Part shown: one piece after another, positions 33,766 to 44,478 of the stretch
Layout: every line of letters begins with the position of its first letter
Numbering within the stretch: position 1 is the stretch's first letter
NCBI GenBank assembly: GCA_949126835.1
Contig: OX421497.1
Location: 46,927,715-46,991,714, forward strand
Direction: 5' to 3'
Origin: Anisus vortex
Lineage: Eukaryota > Mollusca > Gastropoda > Planorbidae
Length of the DNA stretch: 64,000 nt
Translations under genes and position numbers: made by a program
The notes under the pieces: model-generated
Told to the model about the DNA's origin: nothing
Seen by the model: the letters and a program-made list of their open reading frames with translations, nothing else
Database searches by the model: none

Positions 33766-34566
33766 TAATTTACCCGGCGTTGCCCGGGGACAAATGTCAG
33801 GGGCCTGTAAGAGCTTACAGATAAACATTTCATAAACTACAATGAACAGAAAGATATAGACTAGGCTAGATATAATAATTTTTAAAATATAATTATTATT
33901 TACTGAAAACATTTGGGAAAGTAATGTATAATGCATATTGTAATCAGGTTAAAAATAGGCATGTTTGTTTTTTTTATTTCACAAAAAAATTTTTAATTGC
34001 GGAACAAAATACATAGGATTAGGCCTAAAGCTAAAGATAAAAAAAAATGTATAGACTACAATGAACAGAAAACGTAAACAATATGATTACTACTTATTTA
34101 CTGAAAACATTTAAGAACATAATTTATAATAAATATTGTAATCGGGCTAAAAATAAAAGCATGTTTTTTTGTTTAACAAAAAGTTAGGACTATCCATGTG
34201 GAGGAGAATGCTAGATCCGTCCTCAGCGTGCGTCTAAAATAGAATTATTATTAATTGAATTATTATAATTGCGCCCAAATGAGATTTTATTTAATGAAAA
34301 CATTTTTAGAAAAGCTTTATGTCCTAAATATATTTACAATATTTAATGAAAATATAAAAAAAAGGAGGAAAAAAAGATAAAGAAAGCTTTCAGTGGGGAA
34401 TCGAACCCAGGTCGACCGCATGGCAGTCGAAGACGCTAACCACTACGCTAGGGAAGACACATGTAAAAAAAAAACGAGATATAAGACAATAATGTCATGT
34501 GTCTTTAAATTAACCAATAGGAATAGGATACGACACACACGGGTTACTTAATATTTATAGATTCAC
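33766..34566 (-). mobile_element. Helitron-like non-autonomous element, minus copy
   Basis: Read on the minus strand it opens with TCTATAAATATTAAGTAACC and 'cgtgtgtgtcg', contains a tRNA-Gly-like module (34386-34455), and ends CCCGGGCAACGCCGGGTAAA then TTAGCTTG. The ends match the plus-strand copy at 18725..19221. Within it an about 120-bp segment ('actacaatgaacagaaa...') occurs twice (near 33838 and 34058). Confidence 0.55.
34386..34455 (-). other. tRNA-Gly(GCC)-like module, not a functional tRNA
   Basis: On the minus strand the A-box region TAGCGTAGTGGTTAGCG, the anticodon-arm region GACTGCCATGCGGTC and an exact B box GGTTCGATTCC occur in tRNA order, resembling tRNA-Gly(GCC). The acceptor ends do not pair, so it is a tRNA-derived promoter module within the Helitron-like element rather than a tRNA gene. 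Confidence 0.5.
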
Positions 34567-34724
34567 TAAAACGCAATAGGCCTACAATAAATCCAATATG
34601 GCCTAATTTTTTTTATCGGAGTAGGAAACTTTTTTATTAAAGAATATTAAATAGAGTCTATTAATGCAGCCAATGCAGGTTGTATGTGATGAAGTATTAC
34701 AGGCCTGCCTACTATTAGTTTTGT

Positions 34725-34835
34725 GGGAAACGTGGTTTACAGCGAGGCGTGGTTTTGTGTAAGGCGTGGTGTTGTGGGAGGTGTGGTTTTTGTATGAGGC
34801 GTGCTTTTGTGTTATGCGTGGTTTTGTACAGTTAA
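34725..34835. repeat. degenerate GGCGTGGTTTTGT repeat, about 6 copies
   Basis: Units of 16-18 bp around GAGGCGTGGTTTTGTGT. Diverged. Confidence 0.6.
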
Positions 34836-34907
34836 TTGAGAAGTTATGTTGGTCAATCAAAAGACACTGTTGTAGAACCATTTGCAAAAGTCTATGTATA
34901 TATACAT

Positions 34908-35150
34908 GGGCCACGGTGGGCAGCCCGTTCGACTGGCGATCCGAAGGATCTGGGTTCGAATCCTGGTGCAGGCTAGGATTTGTTCCCAGTGCATGAGGGT
35001 GCCTCTGAGTCTACCCAGCTCTGACGGGTACCTGACACTAGTTGGGATAAAGTAAAGGCGGCTGGGCGTTGTGCTGGCCACACATCCCCTCGTATGCCGT
35101 GGCTACCAGCCCTATGATCAGTTAGTTCCGAAGGCTACTTTACTTTTTTT
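34908..35150 (+). mobile_element. SINE family 1, full-length copy
   Basis: Head GGGCCACGGTGGGCAGCC, B box GGTTCGAATCC near 34953, body 'ctacccagctctgacgggta' and 'tgtgctggccacacatcc', and tail 'ggctactttacttt'. The LTR retrotransposon begins 14 bases beyond its tail. Confidence 0.9.
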
Positions 35151-35163
35151 AACTTATTGATAG

Positions 35164-35786
35164 TGTTACGAATATCGGTCATAAATGAATGACGTAGTAA
35201 GGCATTGACCTCTTAACAAGTGCGTATCAGAGTCCAAGGCGACCAAGGTTTGACCTTTATGCCCTGAGGGCAGTTTAAATAAAATAATTCGTTCAAATCC
35301 CGTGGAAATTGGAGGATAATTCTGGATCGTAGTAATTATAGAGAAAGAGGTTAAAATGCGTATTAAGACCCTGTAGAATCTTCGATGATAGTTTTCTTTG
35401 TAAAGTCCCGACCTCCTTAAAGTTAGTTCAGTTCGGAAGTTTGTCGAGTGAAGTCGCTATTTTGATTTGTATATTATATGCCATTTTATTGAAACTTATG
35501 TTGCCATCAGTTGATGCGTTTATTGATCGTTTATATTGAGTCTACAATTTAAATAAAATTGTTTATTCAACAACTGGAGTTGTTTGATCTATCATTGTTG
35601 AGAAAGGTGTTGAAGATAATTATCACGAATATAACTACATTACTGCATAAGACCTGTCAGTCAAGGAACCCCTAGCTTGGGCTACAGATTAGCAGAATCT
35701 AGAGACTTCTAATAAAGATACAACTATATTCATTGAATCCGATTTAACGAGTCGTAATAATAGTCATCATAAAGAGGACCATAACA
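35164..35786 (+). repeat. 5' LTR
   Basis: TGTTACG...CATAACA, 623 bp. AATAAA words occur at about 35278 and 35551. By eye every base matches the 3' LTR. Confidence 0.95.
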
Positions 35787-35789
35787 AAT

Positions 35790-35807
35790 TGGGGGCTCGT
35801 CCGGGAT
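35790..35807 (+). other. primer-binding site for tRNA-Pro
   Basis: TGGGGGCTCGTCCGGGAT, 18 bases, three bases after the LTR end. It is the sequence recognised by the 3' end of tRNA-Pro, as known from gammaretroviruses such as MLV. Confidence 0.9.
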
Positions 35808-35957
35808 AGTTGTATAGTGAAGCATATATTCAAGTTGTGTTGTGTTGTGTGTAAAGCCGTGACCTACTGAGCAAGTCTAATAACGCTGAAGTATTCTTCC
35901 GATTGGAAAAACGTAAGTTGGAAAAATTTACCACTTTATAAATCTCTTAACTAAAGA

Positions 35958-38681
35958 ATGGAATTTATTGAAAATCCAGAAGAAGAAGTTCTGAAAACTT
36001 TATCAATAAAGAAGTTAAAAGAGATCGCTGAGATCTTGAAGATAGAAGTTACTGAGACTACACCATCGAGGACTGTGTTGACACAGCAGATAAAAGATGT
36101 GTTGATTGCGAGTGGAAAGTTGAAAGTAGAATCAAGCGCGGAGGGATATCAAGTTGAAGGTCAGACGTCGAAATCTTCAATGTCCGAACAGTTGCGATTT
36201 CAACTAGAAATGAAACGGATGGAATTGGAAGATAAACGAGAACAAAAACGTCTTGAGCTTGAGATGGAAGATAAGAAAAGTCAAAGAGAAACAGAAAGTC
36301 AGGAAAGAATAGAGCTAGCGAAGATAGGAGCTACTAAAAAAGAATCTCATAATGATGTAGAGATGGCCAGATGGAAAAAGCTAGTCCCTACCTACATTGA
36401 TAAAGAAAGTGAAATAGCTAATTTCTTCCAGACCTTTGAAATTTCTTGCAGAGATTTTAAGTTCCCAGAAGATAAATGGGGAATATTAGTGAGAACAGCT
36501 TTTACTCAGGGAAGGGCAAGAGATTGTGTTCTATTATTAAAAGAGGAACATTTAAATGATTATGAAGTCATTAAAGACACTGTACTTAAAGCCTATAACC
36601 AAATACCGGAAAGTTATCGGAAAAGGTTCCGTCAGTACACAATGTCCCCTTACCAAACACACTTAGACTTCCTTAGAGCAGAAGAAAAGTTAATGGATCA
36701 GTGGATAAAATCCAGAAATATCTCCACATTAAAAGAAATGAAAGATATCATTCTGTTAGAGGATTTTATTAACAAAGTGAGGCCGGATGTAAGAATGTAT
36801 TTATCCGAGCGTGACATCACTGACCCACATAAGGCTGCGGATTTAGCGGAACAATATACACTGTGTCATAGGACAGCTGGTGAAAAGAATTTTAATAGGG
36901 CACAACGGCAAGCAGAAAACACACCACAAAAACATCGTGAAAAAGAGCATTTTGTGAAACAAAATGATGTGAATAAGAAACCTGTCAACAAAAACGTCCA
37001 ATGTACTTTTTGTAAGAGAACAGGACATAGCATTGAAGACTGTTGGAGTATAAGGAAAGAAAAAGGACCTAATAAAGTGGTAATGTGCGTCAGACATGCA
37101 CCAATACAAAATGTACAAGAAAGCGAAGATACAAACGAACTGAATTCGAAGAAAGATTCTTCTAAACCAGAAACACTGAGGGTGGAATTGCCTGAGAGCA
37201 AAAGTCAGAAGGTAGAGAAATCTACAACTGAAGAAAATAAGGATGGATATCCTGATTATAAATACAGAATGGCTACTATTGGATTAATTGTCCAAGTCCA
37301 CAGAGACGAGAAAGTAGACCAAAGTATTTTTGACTCGAACAAGAGTCTGAAGTCATCGAAAGATGAAACAACACCCGAAAGTCATGGTCAAAGGAAGAAT
37401 AAAATTGACACAGAGACCCTGTGCAGTTTTCAACCGTTCATTAGTGAAGGTTGTGTGGCCTTACAAAAGGAAGGACCACTGAAGTCCGTAAACATATTAC
37501 GAGACACAGGAGCATCATTAACCCTGCTGCTTAAAGATGTATTACCATTGAATGATAATACATTGACAGGACAGACTGTCCTATTGAGAGGTTTTGAATG
37601 GAAAGAAGAAATACCTCTACATAGGATATACCTCGCATCTGACTTGGTGACAGGATATGTGACAGTTGGAGTAATATCAAAACTTCCTGTTGAAGGCATA
37701 TCCGTTATCCTAGCAAATTATTTGGCGAAAGGGAGGGTGAGACCTGAACTGAGTGTGAAGGAAAATCCAGACCCTAGTCCTATTGTGGAGACAGGAAAAG
37801 AAAAAGAACTTTATCCTGTAGGTGATGTCATAAATGGTATGACACCACAGAAAAAGAAAGAAGAAATTATCTCACAAGAAAAGAAAAAGAAAGAAGAAAT
37901 TCTCCCACGAGAGAAGAAAGAGGAAGAAGAAGTGGAACTTGATACTACTATTTTCTCCATGATTGAAGATTGTCCGAAAGGAAATGATCAATCAAAGAAG
38001 TCATCGCAAAATGAATTGATTGCTGAGCAGAAAGTAGACCCAGAGTTGCTACAGTTGCATGAGAAAGCTGTCGACGAGAAAGAAAATCCTACTACTGATG
38101 TCTATGAACAGATAGACCACAGCATGAACAAACAACAATCCAAACCTGCAGTTGCCGGTACAGATGAAGATTTGAGGAGCATCACTGAAGAAACGAGTGC
38201 GGAGAACTGGACCGAAACTACCAAAAGCTATGGGTTACCACAATCCATACCGACAGATCGAAGGACCAACTTCGCCCCGGAACTCTCCAATCCAGTCCTA
38301 AAGAACTTATGCCTGGAGCAGGAGATGTCAACTGAATCCTATCCGGAAAGTCGAGGAGCCTATGGACCAATCTTTGGACCCACTGTCCGAGGACCACTCA
38401 AACTACTTCAAGAGGAATGGCAGACCGAATTAGACCTCCTTGGGCTGATCAAGTACCTAGATAAGTACATAAAATTTTTGTCTGACATAACTGTGTTTGT
38501 TAGAAAAAAATTGTACACTGCTCACATGCAGATGCCATTGTTGTGTGATGAAAGAAAGGCAAAAATATTATATCATTTGAAAATGATAAAGCCTTACCTT
38601 CTGAAAACAATTGGAATAAGCTTGATGTTGTTAACATTGTTACTCTTATTTGTAAAAATTCATGCCTGGAGTACAGGATGA
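35958..38681 (+). CDS. retrotransposon Gag-protease polyprotein with integrase stub, 907 aa
   Basis: Single uninterrupted frame. An N-terminal helical SAP-like stretch (1-60) is followed by a Lys/Glu-rich coiled-coil region (75-130). A capsid-like region then ends in a SCAN-like segment (about 219-308: YRKRFRQY..., LLEDFINKVRPDVRMYLSE, AADLAEQY). A CCHC zinc knuckle follows (Cys349, Cys352, His357, Cys362). A retroviral-type aspartic protease motif DTGAS sits at 516-520, then a Lys/Glu low-complexity linker near 631-660. Residues 757-772 (SYGLPQSIPTDRRTNF) resemble the second-Asp block of an integrase core, and CDERKAK further on resembles the post-integrase YDRKAK. Reverse transcriptase, RNase H and the first integrase block are absent. 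The end is a hydrophobic, membrane-like segment (about 876-900). The role would be particle assembly and maturation; copying must rely on another element. Confidence 0.9.
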   Translation: MEFIENPEEEVLKTLSIKKLKEIAEILKIEVTETTPSRTVLTQQIKDVLIASGKLKVESSAEGYQVEGQTSKSSMSEQLRFQLEMKRMELEDKREQKRLELEMEDKKSQRETESQERIELAKIGATKKESHNDVEMARWKKLVPTYIDKESEIANFFQTFEISCRDFKFPEDKWGILVRTAFTQGRARDCVLLLKEEHLNDYEVIKDTVLKAYNQIPESYRKRFRQYTMSPYQTHLDFLRAEEKLMDQWIKSRNISTLKEMKDIILLEDFINKVRPDVRMYLSERDITDPHKAADLAEQYTLCHRTAGEKNFNRAQRQAENTPQKHREKEHFVKQNDVNKKPVNKNVQCTFCKRTGHSIEDCWSIRKEKGPNKVVMCVRHAPIQNVQESEDTNELNSKKDSSKPETLRVELPESKSQKVEKSTTEENKDGYPDYKYRMATIGLIVQVHRDEKVDQSIFDSNKSLKSSKDETTPESHGQRKNKIDTETLCSFQPFISEGCVALQKEGPLKSVNILRDTGASLTLLLKDVLPLNDNTLTGQTVLLRGFEWKEEIPLHRIYLASDLVTGYVTVGVISKLPVEGISVILANYLAKGRVRPELSVKENPDPSPIVETGKEKELYPVGDVINGMTPQKKKEEIISQEKKKKEEILPREKKEEEEVELDTTIFSMIEDCPKGNDQSKKSSQNELIAEQKVDPELLQLHEKAVDEKENPTTDVYEQIDHSMNKQQSKPAVAGTDEDLRSITEETSAENWTETTKSYGLPQSIPTDRRTNFAPELSNPVLKNLCLEQEMSTESYPESRGAYGPIFGPTVRGPLKLLQEEWQTELDLLGLIKYLDKYIKFLSDITVFVRKKLYTAHMQMPLLCDERKAKILYHLKMIKPYLLKTIGISLMLLTLLLLFVKIHAWSTG

Positions 38682-40922
38682 ATTAAATGACAAATTCACT
38701 GATAGTTAGTTACCAAACTTACTATTGTAAAACTAAATCCCTTACTTGTGAAGAAAAATAAATGAGTAAAAGTATTGTTAGAGCAGATATCATTATATAG
38801 TGATATTTCTAAACAAACTTGTTAGGTTGAGCATTTAAAATAATTGCTATAAGAGAAAAAGATCAGTTTTATCCGCAGAATTGGTTTCTAAATCAGAGGA
38901 CATTATAAATGTGGACTGATTATAAGATATGTTTGAGAAACTCTGGAAATGATAATTGAAACATTTGACAGAGGGGATAATTTGATTGAAAAAGATGTAA
39001 ATGGTTTTGATAAAAGAGAATTTTTCTATCACTAAAGTATTGAGAAATGTTTATGATTGTACTATGGAAATTTATTTTATCATGTACTGTTGTTGAAATA
39101 ATTGCACTGAGTCAGGATGCAAATTTCTTCTATGTGAATTTATTCATTTGTTATATTATCATTGAATGTATGATAATGTAGGGTAAAAATAGTTGCAGCA
39201 AGGCAGAACTATGACTAAAAAGAATTCCAAGAATTGTATTATATATGATTTTTCACTTTTAGGATACTGTTACATGAAAAGCAGACCAGAAGTGAAACTA
39301 ATGTAAAATAAAACTTATCCTTGTTTTGTATAAATTTAGGATGTGCCACTGACTTGACACTGTAAACCAGAATGGTTGAGAATGTCATGGTTGAGAATTT
39401 ATAATGTTGACATACCAATGTTCAACAAATGTATGATTAATTAAGGATTTCATGTCAAAATTGTAAAACTAATCTATATTTTTTCTGTATTAGTTAAAAT
39501 AGATTGAATGAATTGTACTGACAATCAAAAGACTGGGTAGACCTGAACACTGTGAGGAACAGGAGAACCTAGAACCTATGAATAAAACCTTTATGGAAAA
39601 TGGAAAAGAGCAATGTACACCACTGAAAAGATTGGAAATGGAATGTTTTACCACACCAGTCAAACCAGCAATTGTTTTGTACATAAATTGTTACATTGAT
39701 TTCTCTCTGAAAAAAAAATTAATAGTAGCCTATGCTTAACTCTTTTCTACTTCAATAATATTGTATTTGAAATGTCTTTAATGTAATCTAAAGAAAATAA
39801 GTACTTACTGTTTAGTAATAAGATTGTATGAAGATGATAACTTGCTTTAATTGATAGTTAATTAAGTAAATTAACCAATTTGTTTTAAGTAAATCCATGA
39901 TTGTCTGAATGTTTCAATTTAAAACTGCTGTGAACTCTTTTAAAAAAGAAAATAATGACGTCGAAAGGTCATGGTAAAATGAAAGATTGAAATATTTTTA
40001 ATGAAATTGTCTATAAACTATTTTAATTCTGGAACAGACTATGTTTAATGTTCTTAAAATAACATAAATGAATTTAATTTTGAGATGATAGTTGTTAAAG
40101 AATGCTCATTTAATACGATAACTTTTTTAATCGCGTAGAGACTATTTTGACCTAAAGCGGTGATAGGGTAAAAATTTGCATAGCGATGTAAACATTCAGG
40201 GAATGAGAGAGTGATCGGAAGAAAAAGAGAGAGAGAGAAGTGCGGAACTGACCTAGAAATCTTTTGTCCCGACACAGACAGTTTGGTCTAATGTGTTAGT
40301 CAGCCTACAGGCTTGAAAAAAAAAATACTGTCTACACGAGCAATAATATTTTTGTTGTAAAGTGAAATTAGGTCAGGGCTAGTATTTTTTTTGTTTTGTA
40401 ATTGAGTTAGGTCTAGTATGTGTTCTATCAGAGCGTTTGGTTTTTTTTTCTCCTTATGAAAAAATAAGTCGTGTCTGAATAGACATTAAGTGATTTTTTC
40501 TTTTGTTGTATAATTACAAAATTGTAAAAGATATTAGTTTATAATTAAATGGACGAGAGAGTTTTTATTACAGTGGAATGTTCATGTAATAGAAATTATT
40601 AAATTGTATTATATTATATCTATTAAGAATGATTAAGTATTTTTCTTGTGAACGAGATTTGGATAGACATAATTTAATTGTCCATTGTTTTGAATTACAA
40701 TTGAATGATTGAATGACTGTAGTTCAGCCATTTGATAAGATTAACTTATATTGCATATATTATAGGTTATTGTTATCAGTTCGATTGAAATATTGGGATA
40801 GCCAATTGAACTGTATTGTTTTCCCCGGAATATTTTCTTTTATAATTATTCCTTAAAATTAACATTTTTTTGTATTGTTAAAATGTAAAAGAAATAATTA
40901 TAAAACTTTTAAAGGGTGGTCG
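38682..40922 (+). other. 2.2 kb non-coding internal region of the LTR element
   Basis: A+T-rich with no frame over about 75 codons that resembles a pol or env domain on either strand. It ends AAAGGGTGGTCG before the 3' LTR, a weak polypurine tract. The missing pol genes would be expected around the start of this region. Confidence 0.8.
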
Positions 40923-41545
40923 TGTTACGAATATCGGTCATAAATGAATGACGTAGTAAGGCATTGACCTCTTAACAAGTGCGTATCAGAGTCCAAGGCG
41001 ACCAAGGTTTGACCTTTATGCCCTGAGGGCAGTTTAAATAAAATAATTCGTTCAAATCCCGTGGAAATTGGAGGATAATTCTGGATCGTAGTAATTATAG
41101 AGAAAGAGGTTAAAATGCGTATTAAGACCCTGTAGAATCTTCGATGATAGTTTTCTTTGTAAAGTCCCGACCTCCTTAAAGTTAGTTCAGTTCGGAAGTT
41201 TGTCGAGTGAAGTCGCTATTTTGATTTGTATATTATATGCCATTTTATTGAAACTTATGTTGCCATCAGTTGATGCGTTTATTGATCGTTTATATTGAGT
41301 CTACAATTTAAATAAAATTGTTTATTCAACAACTGGAGTTGTTTGATCTATCATTGTTGAGAAAGGTGTTGAAGATAATTATCACGAATATAACTACATT
41401 ACTGCATAAGACCTGTCAGTCAAGGAACCCCTAGCTTGGGCTACAGATTAGCAGAATCTAGAGACTTCTAATAAAGATACAACTATATTCATTGAATCCG
41501 ATTTAACGAGTCGTAATAATAGTCATCATAAAGAGGACCATAACA
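40923..41545 (+). repeat. 3' LTR
   Basis: 623 bp, same as 35164..35786 by eye, followed by ATAG. Confidence 0.95.
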
Positions 41546-41549
41546 ATAG

Positions 41550-42014
41550 CTGCCCACAGAGACTATTTTTTGCAAAGACCACATGATATTATCAACACAA
41601 CATCAAACAGCACTGTAATGTTACCAGCGCATTTTTTGTCTTTTATTTTTATCTTTCCTTCATGGCCGATTGTGAAGACATTAATTCATTATGACCTAAC
41701 GCAACCAAAGGCCGTGACAAGGTCAACCTGTTTTATTGACTTTCTGATAGGCTTCAAAGGAACCGGCTGCGATCTTGCCATCGATTTTCTATCAGATAAC
41801 TCCAACTGCCGGTGAAATAAATGGCCGTCTAATGAAGGATAACCCAAACACATTCTGGCAAAAAATCAAGCACGAAAATCTAGATAGGATTTTCCCATAA
41901 CTTTGATCGGATTTTCCCTAAACGTTTTTTCTTTTAAATCGTGATCAGGTTATGTTTTTACTTCTATTTAGCGAACCCAAAACATATTTATCACAAATAC
42001 TAGTTAAATATGTA
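41550..42014. other. intergenic, no gene recognised
   Basis: Right flank of the retrotransposon. A frame of 81 codons at 41570-41815 has no family similarity I recognise. Confidence 0.5.
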
Positions 42015-42022
42015 ATATAGGC

Positions 42023-42219
42023 CAGGGGTTAGCAACCTACGGCACGCGTGCCAGACTTGGCACGCAAAGCAATTTTTAATGGCACGCGGACGACCCATAG
42101 GAAGACTTTTCAAGTCTTTTCTACAAGTAGAGAGCAGGATCACTTTTAGTCTGTTGGCACACTGAATAGATTAGAAATCCTACTTTGGCACACTAATATC
42201 AAAAGGTTGCCGAACCTTG
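42023..42219 (+). mobile_element. hAT-like MITE, 197 bp, with target duplication
   Basis: Ends CAGGGGTTAGCAACC and GGTTGCCGAACCTTG. Flanked by ATATAGGC (42015-42022) and TTATAGGC (42220-42227), an 8-bp duplication with one mismatch, the hAT signature. No coding capacity. Confidence 0.85.
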
Positions 42220-42245
42220 TTATAGGCTATAGCGTATATGAATAG

Positions 42246-42525
42246 TAAAGTTGTAATAAAGTAATGCCATCGGACCAGATTGACTCAAAGGACAGTGTTG
42301 AAACGTTCACCGGTTTCTGTGGTCACTTGATACTAGGGGATTGCGTGGGCACCACAATGCCCAGCCACCTTTACTTTACCCCAGCAAAAGTCAGGTACCC
42401 ATCAGAGCTGGGTAGACTCAGGAACACTCTCCAGACCCGGGAAGAGAACAGACCCTAGCCTCCACCAAGATTCGAACCCAGGACCTTCGGTACGCCAGTC
42501 GAACTCGCGGCCACCGTGTCCCTTT
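42246..42525 (-). mobile_element. SINE family 1, full-length copy
   Basis: Reverse orientation. Tail 'gccatcggaccagattgac', centre 'gattgcgtgggcaccacaat', inverse B box GATTCGAACCC near 42471, and head 'gcggccaccgtgtcc'. Confidence 0.9.
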
Positions 42526-43828
42526 CACTACCTATGTAATGTAGACATACTGACCAAATTTACTCCCTTTCACTACCTATGTAATGTAGAAATACTGACC
42601 AACCAAATTTAGTCACATAAACCCACACAGATCGCAGTGACTCCTGACAATAAATAAAACACACACACACACAAGAAACTCACATTTTACTTTTGGAAAG
42701 TAAATCTCTTAGACTGTTTACTTAAGAAAGCCACGGGCATGGGCGGGGTGGGAGGAAAGAGAGATAGAGAGAGACCCTTCACAAGACTATATTACACACA
42801 ATCTACTGACTGCGAATTATCCAATCCCATTGAAAAAAAAAAACACAAAAACTCCATTACACATTGGAATTTCTACTGCCCATATTCCCCCCCCCCCTCT
42901 CCCTGCCCGATGCCTCTTCGTCCACCATTCTCCTGGAGCCAGACGGTTTTGTGGAATTTTTTTCTATTTTTTTTTTTTTTTTGTTTCGAAAAAGTTTTCA
43001 TGTAAACAAGCCTCGAAGCCAAGTTTTCGAGTGGTAACTGAAGAAAAGGGGGAAGACAACTCTAAGAGAGACAGAAAGAAAAAAAGTCCTCTGTAGTGTT
43101 TTCCCCTTGAGCAAGGAGGGTAAAAAAAAACACAACTGTTAAAGATAGAAGAAGAAAAAAAAATTTGATTGGTGGAATTCTATTCTTTCATCACGTTTCA
43201 ACTTCACTGGAGCGGAACAAACTGGATTTTTATCGCTACCCCGTGAAATGGATCTCCTCGAGATACCGCCCCTGTCTGAGACTTTTTTTTCTCTCGTCAA
43301 TTATTATGAACCGCTAAAGGAGGGGGTTGGGTGGGGTTTGAGTTTTAAGAATTAAGGGGGGAGAGTAGAATTTTTAAACTTCCGTTTAACTTTGCATGCA
43401 TGCACTAGTGTTGACTAATCATGACTAATGTGACCAATAATTAATAGATACCTAAATGTATTTATTGTGTTCACCAGGCGACACGCTACAATTTGTACAC
43501 GTGAACTTGGGTGATGTTGATAGCCGTTCCTCACAATAAATATACTGCAAATATATTATACTAGTAGTTAAGCCCGTCAAAATGACGAAGAAACGGATGA
43601 CTACATTAGGCCTATTATGTTTTTTGTTAAAAGAATAAAGATCATTCAAAAAGAAAAAAATACGAAACAATTAAAAAGAAAAGCTTTTGTTGCAAAGGAA
43701 AAACCGGAAGGGACATCTCTCTTAATTCTTAACCCTTCCCGTACCGACCTACTTTCTCTCTATGCTATCTTAGTCCCGCTATATACGCGCCCGGGACTGT
43801 AAGGGCTAATACTTTGTAAATGAATTAA
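42526..43828. other. intergenic, no gene recognised
   Basis: Contains a short tandem duplication ('ctttcactacctatgtaatg', 42527 and 42569), C and T homopolymers and a unique block to 43440. No exon signature. Confidence 0.5.
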
Positions 43829-44335
43829 TAGCACATCAAGACAATTTAATAGCACATCAAGACAATTTAATAGCACATCAAGACAATTTAATAGCACCTC
43901 AAGACAATTTAATAGCACATCAAGACAATTTAATAGCACATCAAGACAATTTAATAGCACATCAAGACAATTTTAATAGCACATCAAGACAATTTAATAG
44001 CACATCAAGACAATTTAATAGCACATCAAGACAATTTATTAGCACATCAAGACAATTTAATAGCACATCAAGACAATTTAATAGCACATCAAGACAATTT
44101 AATAGCACATCAAGACAATTCAATAGCACATCAAGACAATTTAATAGCACAGCAAGACAATTTAATAGCACATCAAGACAATTTAATAGCACATCAAGAC
44201 AATTTAATAGAACATCGAGACAATTTAATAGAACATCGAGACAATTTAATAGCACAGCAAGACAATTTAATAGCACATCAAGACAATTTAATAGCACATC
44301 AAGACAATTTAATAGCACATCAAGACAATTTAATG
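43829..44335. repeat. minisatellite, 21-bp unit, about 24 copies
   Basis: Core CATCAAGACAATTTAATAGC. The period of 7 codons gives Leu-Asn-Cys-Leu-Asp-Val frames on the minus strand, interrupted by one extra T near 43973; not a gene. Confidence 0.97.
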
Positions 44336-44351
44336 CACCAGAAATATATAG

Positions 44352-44478
44352 GCCAATATAGATGATAGATCTATCTATTTCAAGACTAAACTAAAGCCAC
44401 GGATGCGCTTAGGGTGTAATAAACTTCTGTACAAAGGGAGCGGCTGTCATATGCTATATTATATACGATAAGATAAGA
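44352..44478 (+). mobile_element. LINE family A 3' tail fragment
   Basis: 'gccacggatgcgcttaggg', 'acaaagggagcggctgtcat' and 'cgataagataagata' match the family A end. It directly follows the minisatellite. Confidence 0.7.

Larger units (their letters stand above)
35164..41545 (+). mobile_element. complete LTR retrotransposon with Gag-protease frame and no reverse transcriptase
   Basis: Two 623-bp direct LTRs (35164..35786 and 40923..41545) begin TGTTACG and end CATAACA. They are flanked by the 4-bp target duplication ATAG (35160-35163 and 41546-41549). A primer-binding site, one 907-codon frame and 2.2 kb without coding capacity lie between them. I see no reverse transcriptase or RNase H motif; integrase is a stub. 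The SCAN-like Gag and CCHC/DTGA order indicate the Ty3/gypsy (Metaviridae) lineage. It is non-autonomous but structurally intact. Confidence 0.95.

Noticed and set aside
34386..34455. Functional tRNA-Gly gene
   Set aside because: B box and anticodon arm fit, but acceptor stem ends do not pair and the segment lies inside a repeat family with other copies.
43760..44318. Leucine-rich repeat protein on the minus strand
   Set aside because: The Leu-Asn-Cys-Leu-Asp-Val frame is the 21-bp minisatellite; it is broken by an extra base and lacks real LRR spacing.
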